NCBI RefSeq assembly: GCF_000272405.2
Contig: NZ_AJZM02000348.1
Coordinates: 1 to 28,428, forward strand
Source: Vibrio tasmaniensis 1F-187
GTDB lineage: Bacteria > Pseudomonadota > Gammaproteobacteria > Enterobacterales > Vibrionaceae
Reading direction: 5' to 3'
Length of the DNA stretch: 28,428 bases
Shown here: positions 8,399 through 15,634 of the stretch, piece after piece
Numbering within the stretch: position 1 is the first letter of the stretch
Layout: every line of letters begins with the position of its first letter
Position numbers and translations under genes: made by a program
Notes under the pieces: model-generated
What the model was told of the DNA's origin: nothing
Databases searched by the model: none
The model's input: only the letters and a program-made list of their open reading frames with translations

Positions 8399-9471
8399 TG
8401 GCGAAAAAACGTGGCGGTAGCCCTCTAGGCAATGCTCCTGGTTCAGCGCAAGCACAACAGTCCGCGGCCAAAGCTAATTTAGACACACTCACCAATCAAC
8501 TCAGCACTGAGCTAGAAAAAAGTGGGCAAAATGCCGAAGATTACCTTAGAACAAAGTTCGATTTAGAGTCCGTTGGCAAAAAAATGGTTTGGCAACTCGC
8601 TTCTGGTTCAACTGCGACCTTTAACGAGGTTACATTGTCACACGATCAGGTTAAGCAGAACTCTTTTGTGACCTTTGATGTGAATGGCCGTGACCAATCT
8701 TTGCTAACCAAAGAGTCTTTGGAAGATTTGAACTCGTTAGAGTTTCAACAGTTTTACCCTGCTGTTGGTCGAGAAATAGATGGTCGTATCGATGTGCTTG
8801 ATGGGTCTCGCCGTCGAGCTTGGTTCTTACTTCAAGAAGGCCGCGTAAAAACATTCCGAATCCTAGTCACCCAAGACGAACTGTCTACAGCCGATGCCAA
8901 AGCACTAGCAAAACAGTTGCAAACCGCAAAAGAGCACAACCAGCGCGAAATTGGCTTACAGTGTCAAACTCTAATGAAGAACGGTGAACTCACTCAAGAA
9001 GAGACGGCAAAGCTCTTAAATATAAGCCGCCAAGCAGTAGGTCGAGCGCTAAAAGCAGCCAGCATTGACAGTAAATTGATTGCACTATTCCCTGTCGTTA
9101 ACGACTTATCTCATACTGATTATTCACTGCTAGCTAAAGTGATGAAAGCCTTTATCAATGATAAGAAAGCTTTGAGCAGTTTCATAAAAAAAATAGACAG
9201 TAAAGCTGTCAATGCTCAGCCTGAGCAGAGCCAAGAAGACACCAAAGACGAGCTGATTACTTACATAAAAAATGAGTTAAAGATTGTTGAAGCCAAAAAA
9301 CAATCAGACAAAGCTACCGTGACTTCGTTAGCTGAATTCGACAGTAAAGGCATGTTCGCACGTAAAAAAGTGAAAGGCCGTAACTTCTCGTATGAATTTG
9401 GGCGATTGTCCAAGGATGTTCAAGCTGAACTTGATGAGGCTATCCAATCAGTACTAGGTAAACATCAGTAA
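8398..9471 (+). CDS. parB: Partition protein ParB
   Basis: 357 aa. Residues about 118-145 carry the ParB block GREIDGRIDVLDGSRRRAW that, in the family, binds CTP/phosphate. Residues 196-224 form the helix-turn-helix LTQEETAKLLNISRQAVGRA that reads parS. The C-terminal part (285-357) should be the dimer domain. The N terminus is basic and Gly/Ser/Ala-rich (MAKKRGGSPLGNAPGSA), as in P1-like ParB, where the N terminus contacts ParA. It is coupled to parA by a TAATG junction. Oddity: codons 269-277, in the flexible linker, contain a palindromic 26-base stretch that matches the hairpin at 15590-15615 in 24 positions, raising the possibility that a parS-like site sits within the gene. It is unrelated to the IbrB-like ParB-domain protein upstream. 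Confidence 0.94.
   Translation: MAKKRGGSPLGNAPGSAQAQQSAAKANLDTLTNQLSTELEKSGQNAEDYLRTKFDLESVGKKMVWQLASGSTATFNEVTLSHDQVKQNSFVTFDVNGRDQSLLTKESLEDLNSLEFQQFYPAVGREIDGRIDVLDGSRRRAWFLLQEGRVKTFRILVTQDELSTADAKALAKQLQTAKEHNQREIGLQCQTLMKNGELTQEETAKLLNISRQAVGRALKAASIDSKLIALFPVVNDLSHTDYSLLAKVMKAFINDKKALSSFIKKIDSKAVNAQPEQSQEDTKDELITYIKNELKIVEAKKQSDKATVTSLAEFDSKGMFARKKVKGRNFSYEFGRLSKDVQAELDEAIQSVLGKHQ
9202..9227 (+). repeat. parB-internal copy of the 15.6-kb palindrome
   Basis: These 26 bases match 15590-15615 with mismatches only at 9206 and 9220. The core TGCTCAGCCTGAGCA (9213-9227) is itself a 7+1+7 palindrome. The copy lies in the parB linker region, which tolerates sequence change. It may be a ParB-binding site or a relic of a mobile hairpin. 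Confidence 0.6.
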
Positions 9472-9480
9472 CCCTCTCAA

Positions 9481-9507
9481 AAAGGCTCTATATTCCTCGG
9501 AGCCTTT
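9481..9507 (+). terminator. Terminator of parAB
   Basis: AAAGGCTC (9481-9488) pairs perfectly with GAGCCTTT (9500-9507) around an 11-base loop, ten bases after the parB stop. It is followed by a pyrimidine-rich CTCCTTCTCT tract. Confidence 0.6.
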
Positions 9508-9548
9508 CTCCTTCTCTATAATCACTAGAATTCCACATCAAAAATAGG

Positions 9549-9773
9549 ATGACTACAAGTAGCACGACTAAGCTATTAATAACAAAGTAAACTTGGGGAA
9601 CTTCCTTATTAGGCTTAGGATTACTTCATCCTTTATATCCAAAAAATTGGCTAAGTGCAGAGTGTTTGACTCGAGGTGAGCCAACGTTCAAATGGTGGTT
9701 CAAACCTGGCGCAAAAACCATTAATTTATGGCTAATAAATGAAACCCAAGGCCTTGAGTTAATTTCCCCCTAA
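9549..9773 (+). pseudogene. Small ORF interrupted by an in-frame TAA
   Basis: Reading from ATG 9549 gives 13 codons, a TAA at 9588-9590, then 60 open codons in the same frame to TAA at 9771. The second part has a protein-like look: a hydrophobic stretch TWGTSLLGLGLLHPLYP, then a tryptophan-rich segment (FKWWFKPGAK, INLWLI). It ends 15 bp inside the 3' end of the convergent exporter gene. A small inactivated membrane-protein gene or the relic of a larger gene fits; chance openness over 60 codons cannot be excluded. No homologue is recognised. Confidence 0.3.
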
Positions 9774-10391
9774 AAACGCCATCCCCCCTAAAACAATCAA
9801 TATACCGCCAGCGCATCGAATACTATAAGAGAGCCACTTTGGTCTTTTCGTCACCCAAAATCTTAAACCCGATATCCCCAAAACACATAAGAAATCTGCA
9901 CTACTAAACATTACATTGGTAAATACTCCCAAAATGAAGAGCTGAACTCCTACCGATATTTCCGATTCATGCGCTACAAATTGGGGAAGAAAAGCAAAAT
10001 AAAACAAGGCGGCTTTCGGATTAAGAACATCGACAAACACACTATCCCAAAAGATTTTACGAGGGGAACTTAATAAAGGGTCACCAAGCGCAGACTCAAA
10101 ATGAACATGAGAGGTTATCTTTTGATAACCAAGATAGATAAGATAAATGCCCCCTATTTTCTGAATGATCTCTTGCAACAAAGGGGAGTTACTAAAAACC
10201 GTCGCGAGACCAAATGCGACAAGAATGACATGAAAGTATCCTCCAACATGCAGACCTAACACAGACAGTAACCCAATTTTTTTACCGCTAGAGACCGTCT
10301 GGGCGACACTATAAAGCATCGCTGGACCAGGCATAAAAGCGCAAAGAAGAACCACCGTAACAAAAATCAACAACTGATTACTTTCTAGCAT
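9759..10391 (-). CDS. LysE/RhtB family amino-acid exporter
   Basis: 210 aa, about six membrane helices. The N-terminal FMPGPAMLYSVAQTVSSGKKIGL carries the family PGPxxL motif followed by the small-residue/basic loop, and LNPKAALFYFAFLPQF near residue 125 is the second family signature. Members export amino acids or small metabolites (homoserine, threonine, leucine, lysine) by proton antiport; the substrate here is unknown. AAGGAGGG before ATG 10391 is a strong ribosome site. The upstream leader contains a long hairpin (10417-10459). It is near tnaA and the opine dehydrogenase, so export of an amino-acid derivative is conceivable, but nothing in the sequence proves it. Confidence 0.87.
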   Translation of the reverse strand: MLESNQLLIFVTVVLLCAFMPGPAMLYSVAQTVSSGKKIGLLSVLGLHVGGYFHVILVAFGLATVFSNSPLLQEIIQKIGGIYLIYLGYQKITSHVHFESALGDPLLSSPRKIFWDSVFVDVLNPKAALFYFAFLPQFVAHESEISVGVQLFILGVFTNVMFSSADFLCVLGISGLRFWVTKRPKWLSYSIRCAGGILIVLGGMAFLGGN

Positions 10392-10416
10392 TCTTACCCT
10401 CCTTTATTTCCTATCA

Positions 10417-10459
10417 CACTCAAAAAACCATCACCTTGAAGGACGGTTTTTTTTGAGTG
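10417..10459 (-). terminator. Long hairpin in the leader of the LysE-type gene
   Basis: Outer arms CACTCAAAAAACC (10417-10429) and GGTTTTTTTTGAGTG (10445-10459) pair, and the inner part (ACC...GGT with CCTT-G-AAGG) extends the stem. T runs exist on both strands, so it can act as a terminator either way. Its place just upstream of the exporter start on the minus strand makes attenuation possible. Confidence 0.5.
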
Positions 10460-10796
10460 ATTCTGTCCTAGATAAACAAAGACTTTATAATTTCATAGAA
10501 GTAACTAGATGATACCGAAGAGACAAAGGGGTTAGCTCTAAGTTAGCGGTCAAAGATTCGATGTGGTTAGGCACCCCGCAGCCCTTCGAAAACCACCTAG
10601 CTACCAACGAATAAGCTAATGTTTTTTCTAGAATTTAAAACTAATTTACCTATAAATAATACCCATTCACTCCGCCTAAATTAAATGCCCATCCTCAAGC
10701 AATTAACCATAATAAAAATAAGGATGAATAGAGTCATTAATAATCATTTTTTATTAAGAATTAGGAATCTATACCTATAAATTGAAAGGATGTGAT
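10460..10796. other. Non-coding stretch with a possible structured segment
   Basis: No gene is seen. Positions about 10515-10620 are GC-richer than their surroundings and can fold: GTGGTT (10562-10567) with AACCAC (10590-10595) encloses a GCACCCCGCAGCCC loop, and GTTAGCTCTAAGTTAGC-like repeats flank it. It could be the 5' leader of the exporter gene (minus strand) or a small RNA; I do not recognise a known riboswitch class. The rest (10621-10796) is AT-rich and likely holds promoters for the following small ORFs. Confidence 0.35.
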
Positions 10797-10892
10797 ATGA
10801 ATAAATTCTCAAAAGGAGTTTGGGGTTATGGACACACTTATATGCCGTTCTTTCCAATCATTTATCGACTTCTGCGACAACGAGATCGTTGA
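10797..10892 (+). CDS. Possible 31-aa leader peptide
   Basis: ATG 10797 is preceded at the right distance by AAAGGA and gives a 31-residue peptide (MNKFSKGVWGYGHTYMPFFP, then IIYRLLRQRDR). It overlaps the next small ORF in another frame, whose own Shine-Dalgarno AAGGAG lies inside this one. Such nesting is typical of leader-peptide control of a downstream gene. The short length makes it uncertain. Confidence 0.35.
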   Translation: MNKFSKGVWGYGHTYMPFFPIIYRLLRQRDR

Positions 10893-11004
10893 GGGCAAAA
10901 ATGTTCATTGCACCTTTAAAGCCTGCAAGGACAATGACTGGCGTTGGATGAAGATCTACTTAGAAGACAAAGGAGGTAAAAATCTCACCTTCAGTTTTAT
11001 ATAA
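10828..11004 (+). CDS. Small 58-aa protein of unknown function
   Basis: ATG 10828 has an AAGGAG Shine-Dalgarno at 10814-10819 with 8-base spacing. The 58-aa product is Cys- and aromatic-rich (MDTLICRSFQSFIDFCDNEI at the N terminus; CKDNDWRWMKIYLEDKGGK near the C terminus) with three of four cysteines in the first 40 residues. There is no signal peptide or membrane segment. It sits 150 bp upstream of the ToxR-like regulator in the same direction, so it may belong to the same regulatory unit. I do not recognise the family. Confidence 0.55.
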   Translation: MDTLICRSFQSFIDFCDNEIVEGKNVHCTFKACKDNDWRWMKIYLEDKGGKNLTFSFI

Positions 11005-11156
11005 AACAGATAGCACTATCTAATGTTCAAAAAGCCTTACACTTCAATTCAAATTTTATTCACAAATTCATTAATAATATTCAAAATATGAGCCATTATA
11101 TAAAAGCCTAGGGATTATAATCTAATCACCCTTCTCTAGGTATATGGAGAAACACT

Positions 11157-11798
11157 ATGTTAAGAGCACAACTGGACAACGTAAAACTGCCTATAGGTAA
11201 TTGCGTACTGCAAAGAGACGACTCGGGGGCTCAACTCATCCTCAGTAATCAAAAATCATTTTCAATCACTCTACCTGAAAGCTGCATATTAGAAACTCTG
11301 ATCCAAAAAGAAGAATTTATTTCGACTAAAGAAGAGCTGATCATTGCTGCGTGGGGGAACCCGGATATCATCGGCCCTAACTCTTTGCCAGTCGCTATTA
11401 CCAACCTCAGAAAAGTCTTAGAACTTGATAGTATCAAAATCGTAAATGTTCCAAGAAAAGGTTACAAGATCCACATTCCTGAATTTGAAACTTCGCTAGA
11501 CCCACCGAAACAGATAAAGTTACCTCGTTCTAGCCAGTTTTCGTGTCCACTCAAAAGAACATCAAACAACTACTTAAGACTCTACCAATGGGCTCTTGTT
11601 GGCCTATCTTCCATAATTCTCTCTGTACTAATAATCAGCTATTTCTACTTCTGGCACGAATTTGACATCGTAAACGTCAACGTCAATAACCAATCGAGCC
11701 AAATCTGCTTAACTAAAAAGGATGAACTTCAATTCATCTTAGCCTCTCAAAAAAACTTAGCTTCTCAGTCCCAGGAAAACTATCACACTAATCCATAA
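11157..11798 (+). CDS. ToxR/CadC-like transmembrane transcription regulator
   Basis: 213 aa. Residues about 20-105 form an OmpR-type winged helix (ESCILETLIQKEEFISTKEE, AITNLRKVLELDSIKIVNVP, then RKGYKIH, the wing signature of ToxR/CadC proteins). A proline/basic linker follows, then one membrane helix (about 144-167, ALVGLSSIILSVLIISYFYF) and a short periplasmic tail of about 45 residues with one cysteine. The protein is thus an inner-membrane DNA-binding regulator that could sense a periplasmic or membrane signal. The periplasmic part is much shorter than in ToxR or CadC, closer to TcpP/VtrA-size variants, which usually need a partner protein; none is obvious here. Ribosome site TGGAGAA precedes ATG 11157. 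Targets are unknown; tnaA and the opine dehydrogenase are nearby candidates. Confidence 0.82.
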   Translation: MLRAQLDNVKLPIGNCVLQRDDSGAQLILSNQKSFSITLPESCILETLIQKEEFISTKEELIIAAWGNPDIIGPNSLPVAITNLRKVLELDSIKIVNVPRKGYKIHIPEFETSLDPPKQIKLPRSSQFSCPLKRTSNNYLRLYQWALVGLSSIILSVLIISYFYFWHEFDIVNVNVNNQSSQICLTKKDELQFILASQKNLASQSQENYHTNP

Positions 11799-11836
11799 CT
11801 CTCGTTGCTTTAATTTTTTCAGATAAAAGAGAGGTA

Positions 11837-11861
11837 GCCCCTTTGCTGGCTGCAAAGGGGC
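11837..11861. terminator. Terminator between convergent regulator and tnaA
   Basis: GCCCCTTTGC (11837-11846) and GCAAAGGGGC (11852-11861) form a perfect 10-bp stem with a 5-base loop, placed between the 3' ends of the two convergent genes. No T run of note on either side, so strength is uncertain. Confidence 0.6.
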
Positions 11862-11866
11862 ACAAC

Positions 11867-13315
11867 TTAAAGTGCAGGTTCCAATGTAGCGTTAAAGTGT
11901 CTCAAGACCTTAGGCTCATAAGTAAACTTTAAACCTGCAATTGATGAAGCACGTTTCTTCACTTCTTTAAAAGCAGCAATAATGTAATCAAGGTGAGCCT
12001 GTGTATAGGTTGCTCTAGGAATAGCTAAACGAAACAATTCAGCCGGGCAAGGCAGCTGCTTTCCTGTTTCAGGATCACACCCTAGTAATAAAGAACCGAT
12101 TTCTGCACCTCGAATACCTGCCACCTTATAAAGCTCACAAGACAAAGCATGTCCAGGAAACTGTTCTGGTGAGATATGAGGTAATAATGCACCGGCATCA
12201 ACAAAGGCAGCATGCCCACCCGCTTGCTGGCAACGGACCCCTAACGCTTCTAGGCCGTTCACTAAGTATTCAACTTGCTGCAGGCGTGATGCTAACCAGT
12301 CTTCTTCCATTCCATCATAAAGTCCAACAGCCAAACGTTCCATCGCCCCACCTTCGAGGCCTCCATATGTTGGAAAGCCCTCCAATAACACGCATAGTGT
12401 TTTGCATTCCAACTGCACATCTAAGAAGCTATCGTCTTTGAAAGCGAGTAGCCCACCAATAGGAACCATGGCATCTTTTTTCGCTGACATAGCAAAGAGA
12501 TCAGCATATTTAAACGCTTCTCTGGTGATCTCTTGAATGCTCCAATCAGAATAACCAACTTCACGCTGTTTAATAAAGTAAGCATTCTCAGCAAAGCGAG
12601 CGCAGTCCATAACAACAGGGATACCATAAGATTCCGCTAATTCATAAACAGCCTTAAGATTAGCAATGGAGACTGGCTGGCCACCTGCAGAGTTGCAAGT
12701 AATCGTACTTACTATATAAGGCACGTTTTTAGCTCCAACCTCTTCGATTCCAGCTGCGAGAGCTTTCAAATCAAAGTTACCTTTAAAGTCTGCTTTAATT
12801 TTAGTATTAAAAGCTTCAGGTGAAGGAACGTTGATCACTCGACAATTATTATGTTGAGTGTGCCCTTGTGTGGTATCAAAAAAGTAGTTTGAAAATGCGG
12901 CCATTTTGTCTCGTTCTAGCCCTTTATCTCGCTCAGATTTATTGATCAAAGCTGGGACATATAGCTGCTCAGCTCCCCGTCCTTGGTGTGTTGGGATGGT
13001 AAACTTATAACCAAAAATATTTTTTACCGTCTGACTAAGCGTCCTGTAGCTTCGACTGCCACTGTACGACTCATCACCTTTCAACATTGCAGATTGCATA
13101 GCCTGTGTCACTGCACCTGTACCGCTATCAGTAAGCAAATCGATAAACACATCGTCGCTCTCTAATAAAAAAGGGTTGTACCCTGCTTTCATCAGCGCCT
13201 GCTCTCGTTCTCGCTCCGTTGTTCTTTTCACTGGTTCAATAACCCTGATTCGATAAGGCTCCGGCACATAGTGTGAATCCATCGGATGTTCTTTATTATT
13301 GCTTATTGCTGACAT
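11867..13315 (-). CDS. tnaA: Tryptophanase (tryptophan indole-lyase)
   Basis: PLP enzyme that splits L-tryptophan to indole, pyruvate and ammonia. The 482 aa align along nearly their whole length with E. coli Tna[17 protein letters not shown] near the N terminus, [38 protein letters not shown], the PLP-lysine block [32 protein letters not shown] and the C-terminal [14 protein letters not shown]. TnaA-type rather than tyrosine phenol-lyase is favoured by overall similarity. ATG 13315 is chosen because GGAGAA lies 8 bases upstream; ATG 13333 lacks a ribosome site. No TnaC leader (Trp codon followed by a terminal Pro) could be found in about 350 bp upstream, so the usual tryptophan-induced attenuation may be missing. 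The permease partner is not adjacent. Confidence 0.96.
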   Translation of the reverse strand: MSAISNNKEHPMDSHYVPEPYRIRVIEPVKRTTEREREQALMKAGYNPFLLESDDVFIDLLTDSGTGAVTQAMQSAMLKGDESYSGSRSYRTLSQTVKNIFGYKFTIPTHQGRGAEQLYVPALINKSERDKGLERDKMAAFSNYFFDTTQGHTQHNNCRVINVPSPEAFNTKIKADFKGNFDLKALAAGIEEVGAKNVPYIVSTITCNSAGGQPVSIANLKAVYELAESYGIPVVMDCARFAENAYFIKQREVGYSDWSIQEITREAFKYADLFAMSAKKDAMVPIGGLLAFKDDSFLDVQLECKTLCVLLEGFPTYGGLEGGAMERLAVGLYDGMEEDWLASRLQQVEYLVNGLEALGVRCQQAGGHAAFVDAGALLPHISPEQFPGHALSCELYKVAGIRGAEIGSLLLGCDPETGKQLPCPAELFRLAIPRATYTQAHLDYIIAAFKEVKKRASSIAGLKFTYEPKVLRHFNATLEPAL

Positions 13316-13686
13316 AGGTATTTCTCCAGACATTTTTATTCTTAATCTTAATGGGTACTTGGAGAAGGCATAGCTAAAGCTCTCTAGTTCAGTACACTCA
13401 ATCCTGATTATTGCGGATTAAGGCGCCTCTAGTCTTTACCTCCTCCAACCTCATAAAAATGAACCAACAAAATGGGTTTGGATATTAATTTCAGCGTAAA
13501 TTAACTATTAATAAATAAGGAAGATTAAGTGAAAAATGGAACTGGGAAGGCCAAAAGTATTGCGCTTTTCCAAGAAAGAAAATATTGAAATTTACGTACA
13601 CTTTCTCAAAGGGATAGTAAAGCTAAGTCATTCATTTTTTATTAATAAGAATAATTAAATAAACAATCTACTCTCGAAGTTTCACT
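13316..13686. other. Divergent promoter region of tnaA and the opine dehydrogenase
   Basis: About 370 bp between divergent genes. On the plus strand, ATG 13536 opens a 40-codon frame ending at 13658, and GTG 13529 (with AAGGAAG upstream) a 19-codon frame; both are weak candidates for a leader peptide. On the minus strand I see no TnaC-like peptide. The AT-rich parts (13490-13520, 13630-13665) likely contain promoters for both genes; no unambiguous operator was found. Confidence 0.4.
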
Positions 13687-15042
13687 ATGGATATTTGTGA
13701 TATCAGAAAGGAACTAAAAGTACCTTTTCGGTTAAATAGAGATAGCGAGTTTATTATGATTCTAGGCAATACATTAGTTGTAGGTGCAGGACCCGCCGGT
13801 ATTCAAACCAGTCAGATTCTTGCTCCTTTTAGTCAGAAAATAGCTCTCATAAGCAAAAGCTCTCATCAATGGGAGAATAGAAAAAGACTAATGCGACAAC
13901 ACGGAAACGTTGCTAGCTGTGAAGTAAGTAAGCCACAATTAGCACCACTTGTTGGTCTTATTAGATTTGATGAACTTTATACAGATTTATCTACCCTGCC
14001 CTCTTCTTGGGACACGCTAGTCCTAGCGACTCCCGCTCACGCCTATTGTGATGTGCTATCTTCTTTTTCTGAGCTCTGCTTGAAAAATCTAAAGCAAATT
14101 ATCCTTATGTCATCCATGATTGGTGGGTGTCTTATCCTAAAAGGGATATTGAAAAAGAAAAAGGTATCTCCCAACATCATTCTTTTTTCTAGCTACTTTG
14201 CAACATCTCATTTTTCATCTAATCCAACAACACAACACCCTCTTACAGTCACGACTAAAACCGTGAAAAAAAGAGTGTATATTTATCTCTCCGAACCCAA
14301 TGATGTCTTGTTTAATGCTTTAAGGAACGCATTAGAAAAAGTGAATGTTCAAGTCGTTCTCTTTGATAACCCATTTAGTGTAGAAGGCAGAAACGCTGCA
14401 GCTTATGTACACCCAGCTTTTCTAATCAATACGTTTTCTTTAGATCATATTCTTTCAAACGAAGATGACACTAAATACATGTATAAGCTCTACCCCGAAG
14501 GCCCTATCACCATGGAGTTGATCAAAGAGTTACTGCATCATTGGAAATCAATTTCTCGCCTACTAGAACATTACTCAGCGGAACCAATCAACTTACTTCA
14601 ATTGCTCAATGACGAAAATCTCCCCGTACTTGAGGCAACGATTCCAAAAGATAAAATAGACTCTTTCAATGAACTCAATGAAATAGAGCAAGAGTACCTA
14701 CTCTATGTTCGATATAGCACAATACTGATAGACCCAAACCCTTTTTCAGAATCCAACACCAAAAAAAGCACTTTTGAGGTTTCTGCTAAGCCTTATCTCA
14801 AGGGAAAAGTTAGAAAAGGGCGACTACAACTACCTAGAACACCATTAGAAGATTTGCAGACACTTTATTGGCTTAATCATTTAGTTCAACAATCTAGCCT
14901 TGTTTCTTCTATCTGCTTTCAATCAATAGAAATATTTGAATCTTGGGTAAAAGAAAGAAACCTGCCCACGACATTAATCCAAGCCCTAAAACAACGCGCT
15001 TCTGAATACTACGTTCATGCGACACCTTCTATCAGCCAATAA
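13687..15042 (+). CDS. Staphylopine-dehydrogenase-family opine synthase
   Basis: 451 aa. Residues 28-60 are a Rossmann start (TLVVGAGPAGIQ) with SKSS...RKR in the position where CntM binds the NADPH phosphate. Family blocks follow CntM of Staphylococcus aureus closely: RNAAAYVHPAFLINTFSL (about 235-252), MYKLYPEGPITM (265-276), INLLQLL and EYLLYVRYSTILIDP (336-350). Family members reductively join a 2-oxo acid (pyruvate or 2-oxoglutarate) with an amine to make opine metallophores. The start may be ATG 13687 or the in-frame ATG 13756, which better fits the family N terminus. Odd: the nicotianamine-synthase-like partner (CntL), exporters and metal importers of known clusters are absent here, so the amine substrate is unknown. 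Confidence 0.87.
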   Translation: MDICDIRKELKVPFRLNRDSEFIMILGNTLVVGAGPAGIQTSQILAPFSQKIALISKSSHQWENRKRLMRQHGNVASCEVSKPQLAPLVGLIRFDELYTDLSTLPSSWDTLVLATPAHAYCDVLSSFSELCLKNLKQIILMSSMIGGCLILKGILKKKKVSPNIILFSSYFATSHFSSNPTTQHPLTVTTKTVKKRVYIYLSEPNDVLFNALRNALEKVNVQVVLFDNPFSVEGRNAAAYVHPAFLINTFSLDHILSNEDDTKYMYKLYPEGPITMELIKELLHHWKSISRLLEHYSAEPINLLQLLNDENLPVLEATIPKDKIDSFNELNEIEQEYLLYVRYSTILIDPNPFSESNTKKSTFEVSAKPYLKGKVRKGRLQLPRTPLEDLQTLYWLNHLVQQSSLVSSICFQSIEIFESWVKERNLPTTLIQALKQRASEYYVHATPSISQ

Positions 15043-15137
15043 ATTATCCTTAATTACTATAAGCCTAGGAGGAGTTTGCTTAGCATTTTACCGTTTTGCT
15101 TCACAAGAAGTCAGTAACGAAGGAAAAGGAGATTAAG

Positions 15138-15566
15138 GTGCGAATAAGAAAAGCAACTATCAACGACATATCCTCTATCAATGCTCTATGTCATGAACAA
15201 CTGGCAGGTAGCCACAGTAAAATGAGCCATTACAACAGAGAACGAAACGAATACAGCTTGAATGATTACAACTTAAGCAAGCTAAGAATTATTGAATTAC
15301 TTTTCACCGAATCCTTGATAAAAGAAAAAATCGAGAATAAAAACACTTATTTTTTCGTCGCTGAAACAAAAAAGAAACAGGTAGTAGGCTACCTAATCAT
15401 CAGTGTTCATTCTCCAAAAAGAAAGCCAGTCATCCAACAACGAGCCCCATCTTTTTACGCTTATGTCGAACGATTCTATGTGTCATGTAAATACCACGGA
15501 CAAGGTATTGAACTAGCACTACTCAATAGTTTTGATTATTGGAAAAAATACAAATCAGCACACTAA
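15138..15566 (+). CDS. GNAT-family N-acetyltransferase, short
   Basis: 142 aa from GTG 15138, chosen because AAGGAG at 15126-15131 is well spaced and the family's IRKATINDISSINAL start lies directly behind it; a longer frame begins at TTG 15096. The acetyl-CoA-binding region is ERFYVSCKYHGQGIELALL (about residues 108-126), a version of V-x-x-x-x-(R/Q)-x-x-G-x-G/A with Q-G-I-E-L in place of the usual R-G-x-G-(I/L)-G. The protein ends some 15 residues after this motif, whereas GNAT domains usually run 35-50 residues further, so the C terminus looks truncated. It lies 95 bp after the opine dehydrogenase in the same orientation and might act on the same product; this is inference. Confidence 0.72.
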   Translation: MRIRKATINDISSINALCHEQLAGSHSKMSHYNRERNEYSLNDYNLSKLRIIELLFTESLIKEKIENKNTYFFVAETKKKQVVGYLIISVHSPKRKPVIQQRAPSFYAYVERFYVSCKYHGQGIELALLNSFDYWKKYKSAH

Positions 15567-15585
15567 TATTATCTTTCAAAATATA

Positions 15586-15630
15586 GAGAAAAGTTGTCAA
15601 TGCTCAGGCTGAGCATTGACAACTTTTCTC
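15586..15630. repeat. Perfect 21-bp-stem palindrome
   Basis: Left arm 15586-15606, loop 15607-15609 (GGC), right arm 15610-15630: perfectly complementary. It lies between two convergent genes and begins with GAGAAAAG and ends with CTTTTCTC, which suits a bidirectional terminator. Part of it (15590-15615) repeats inside parB with two differences, so it may instead, or also, be a protein-binding site such as parS. Confidence 0.85.
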
Positions 15631-15634
15631 GCAT

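Noticed and set aside
10515..10620. tRNA gene or known riboswitch
   Set aside because: The GC-rich block shows no TPsiC-like arm, cloverleaf or known riboswitch core.
13316..13680. TnaC leader peptide for tnaA
   Set aside because: None of the minus-strand short frames has the Trp residue and terminal Pro of TnaC peptides.
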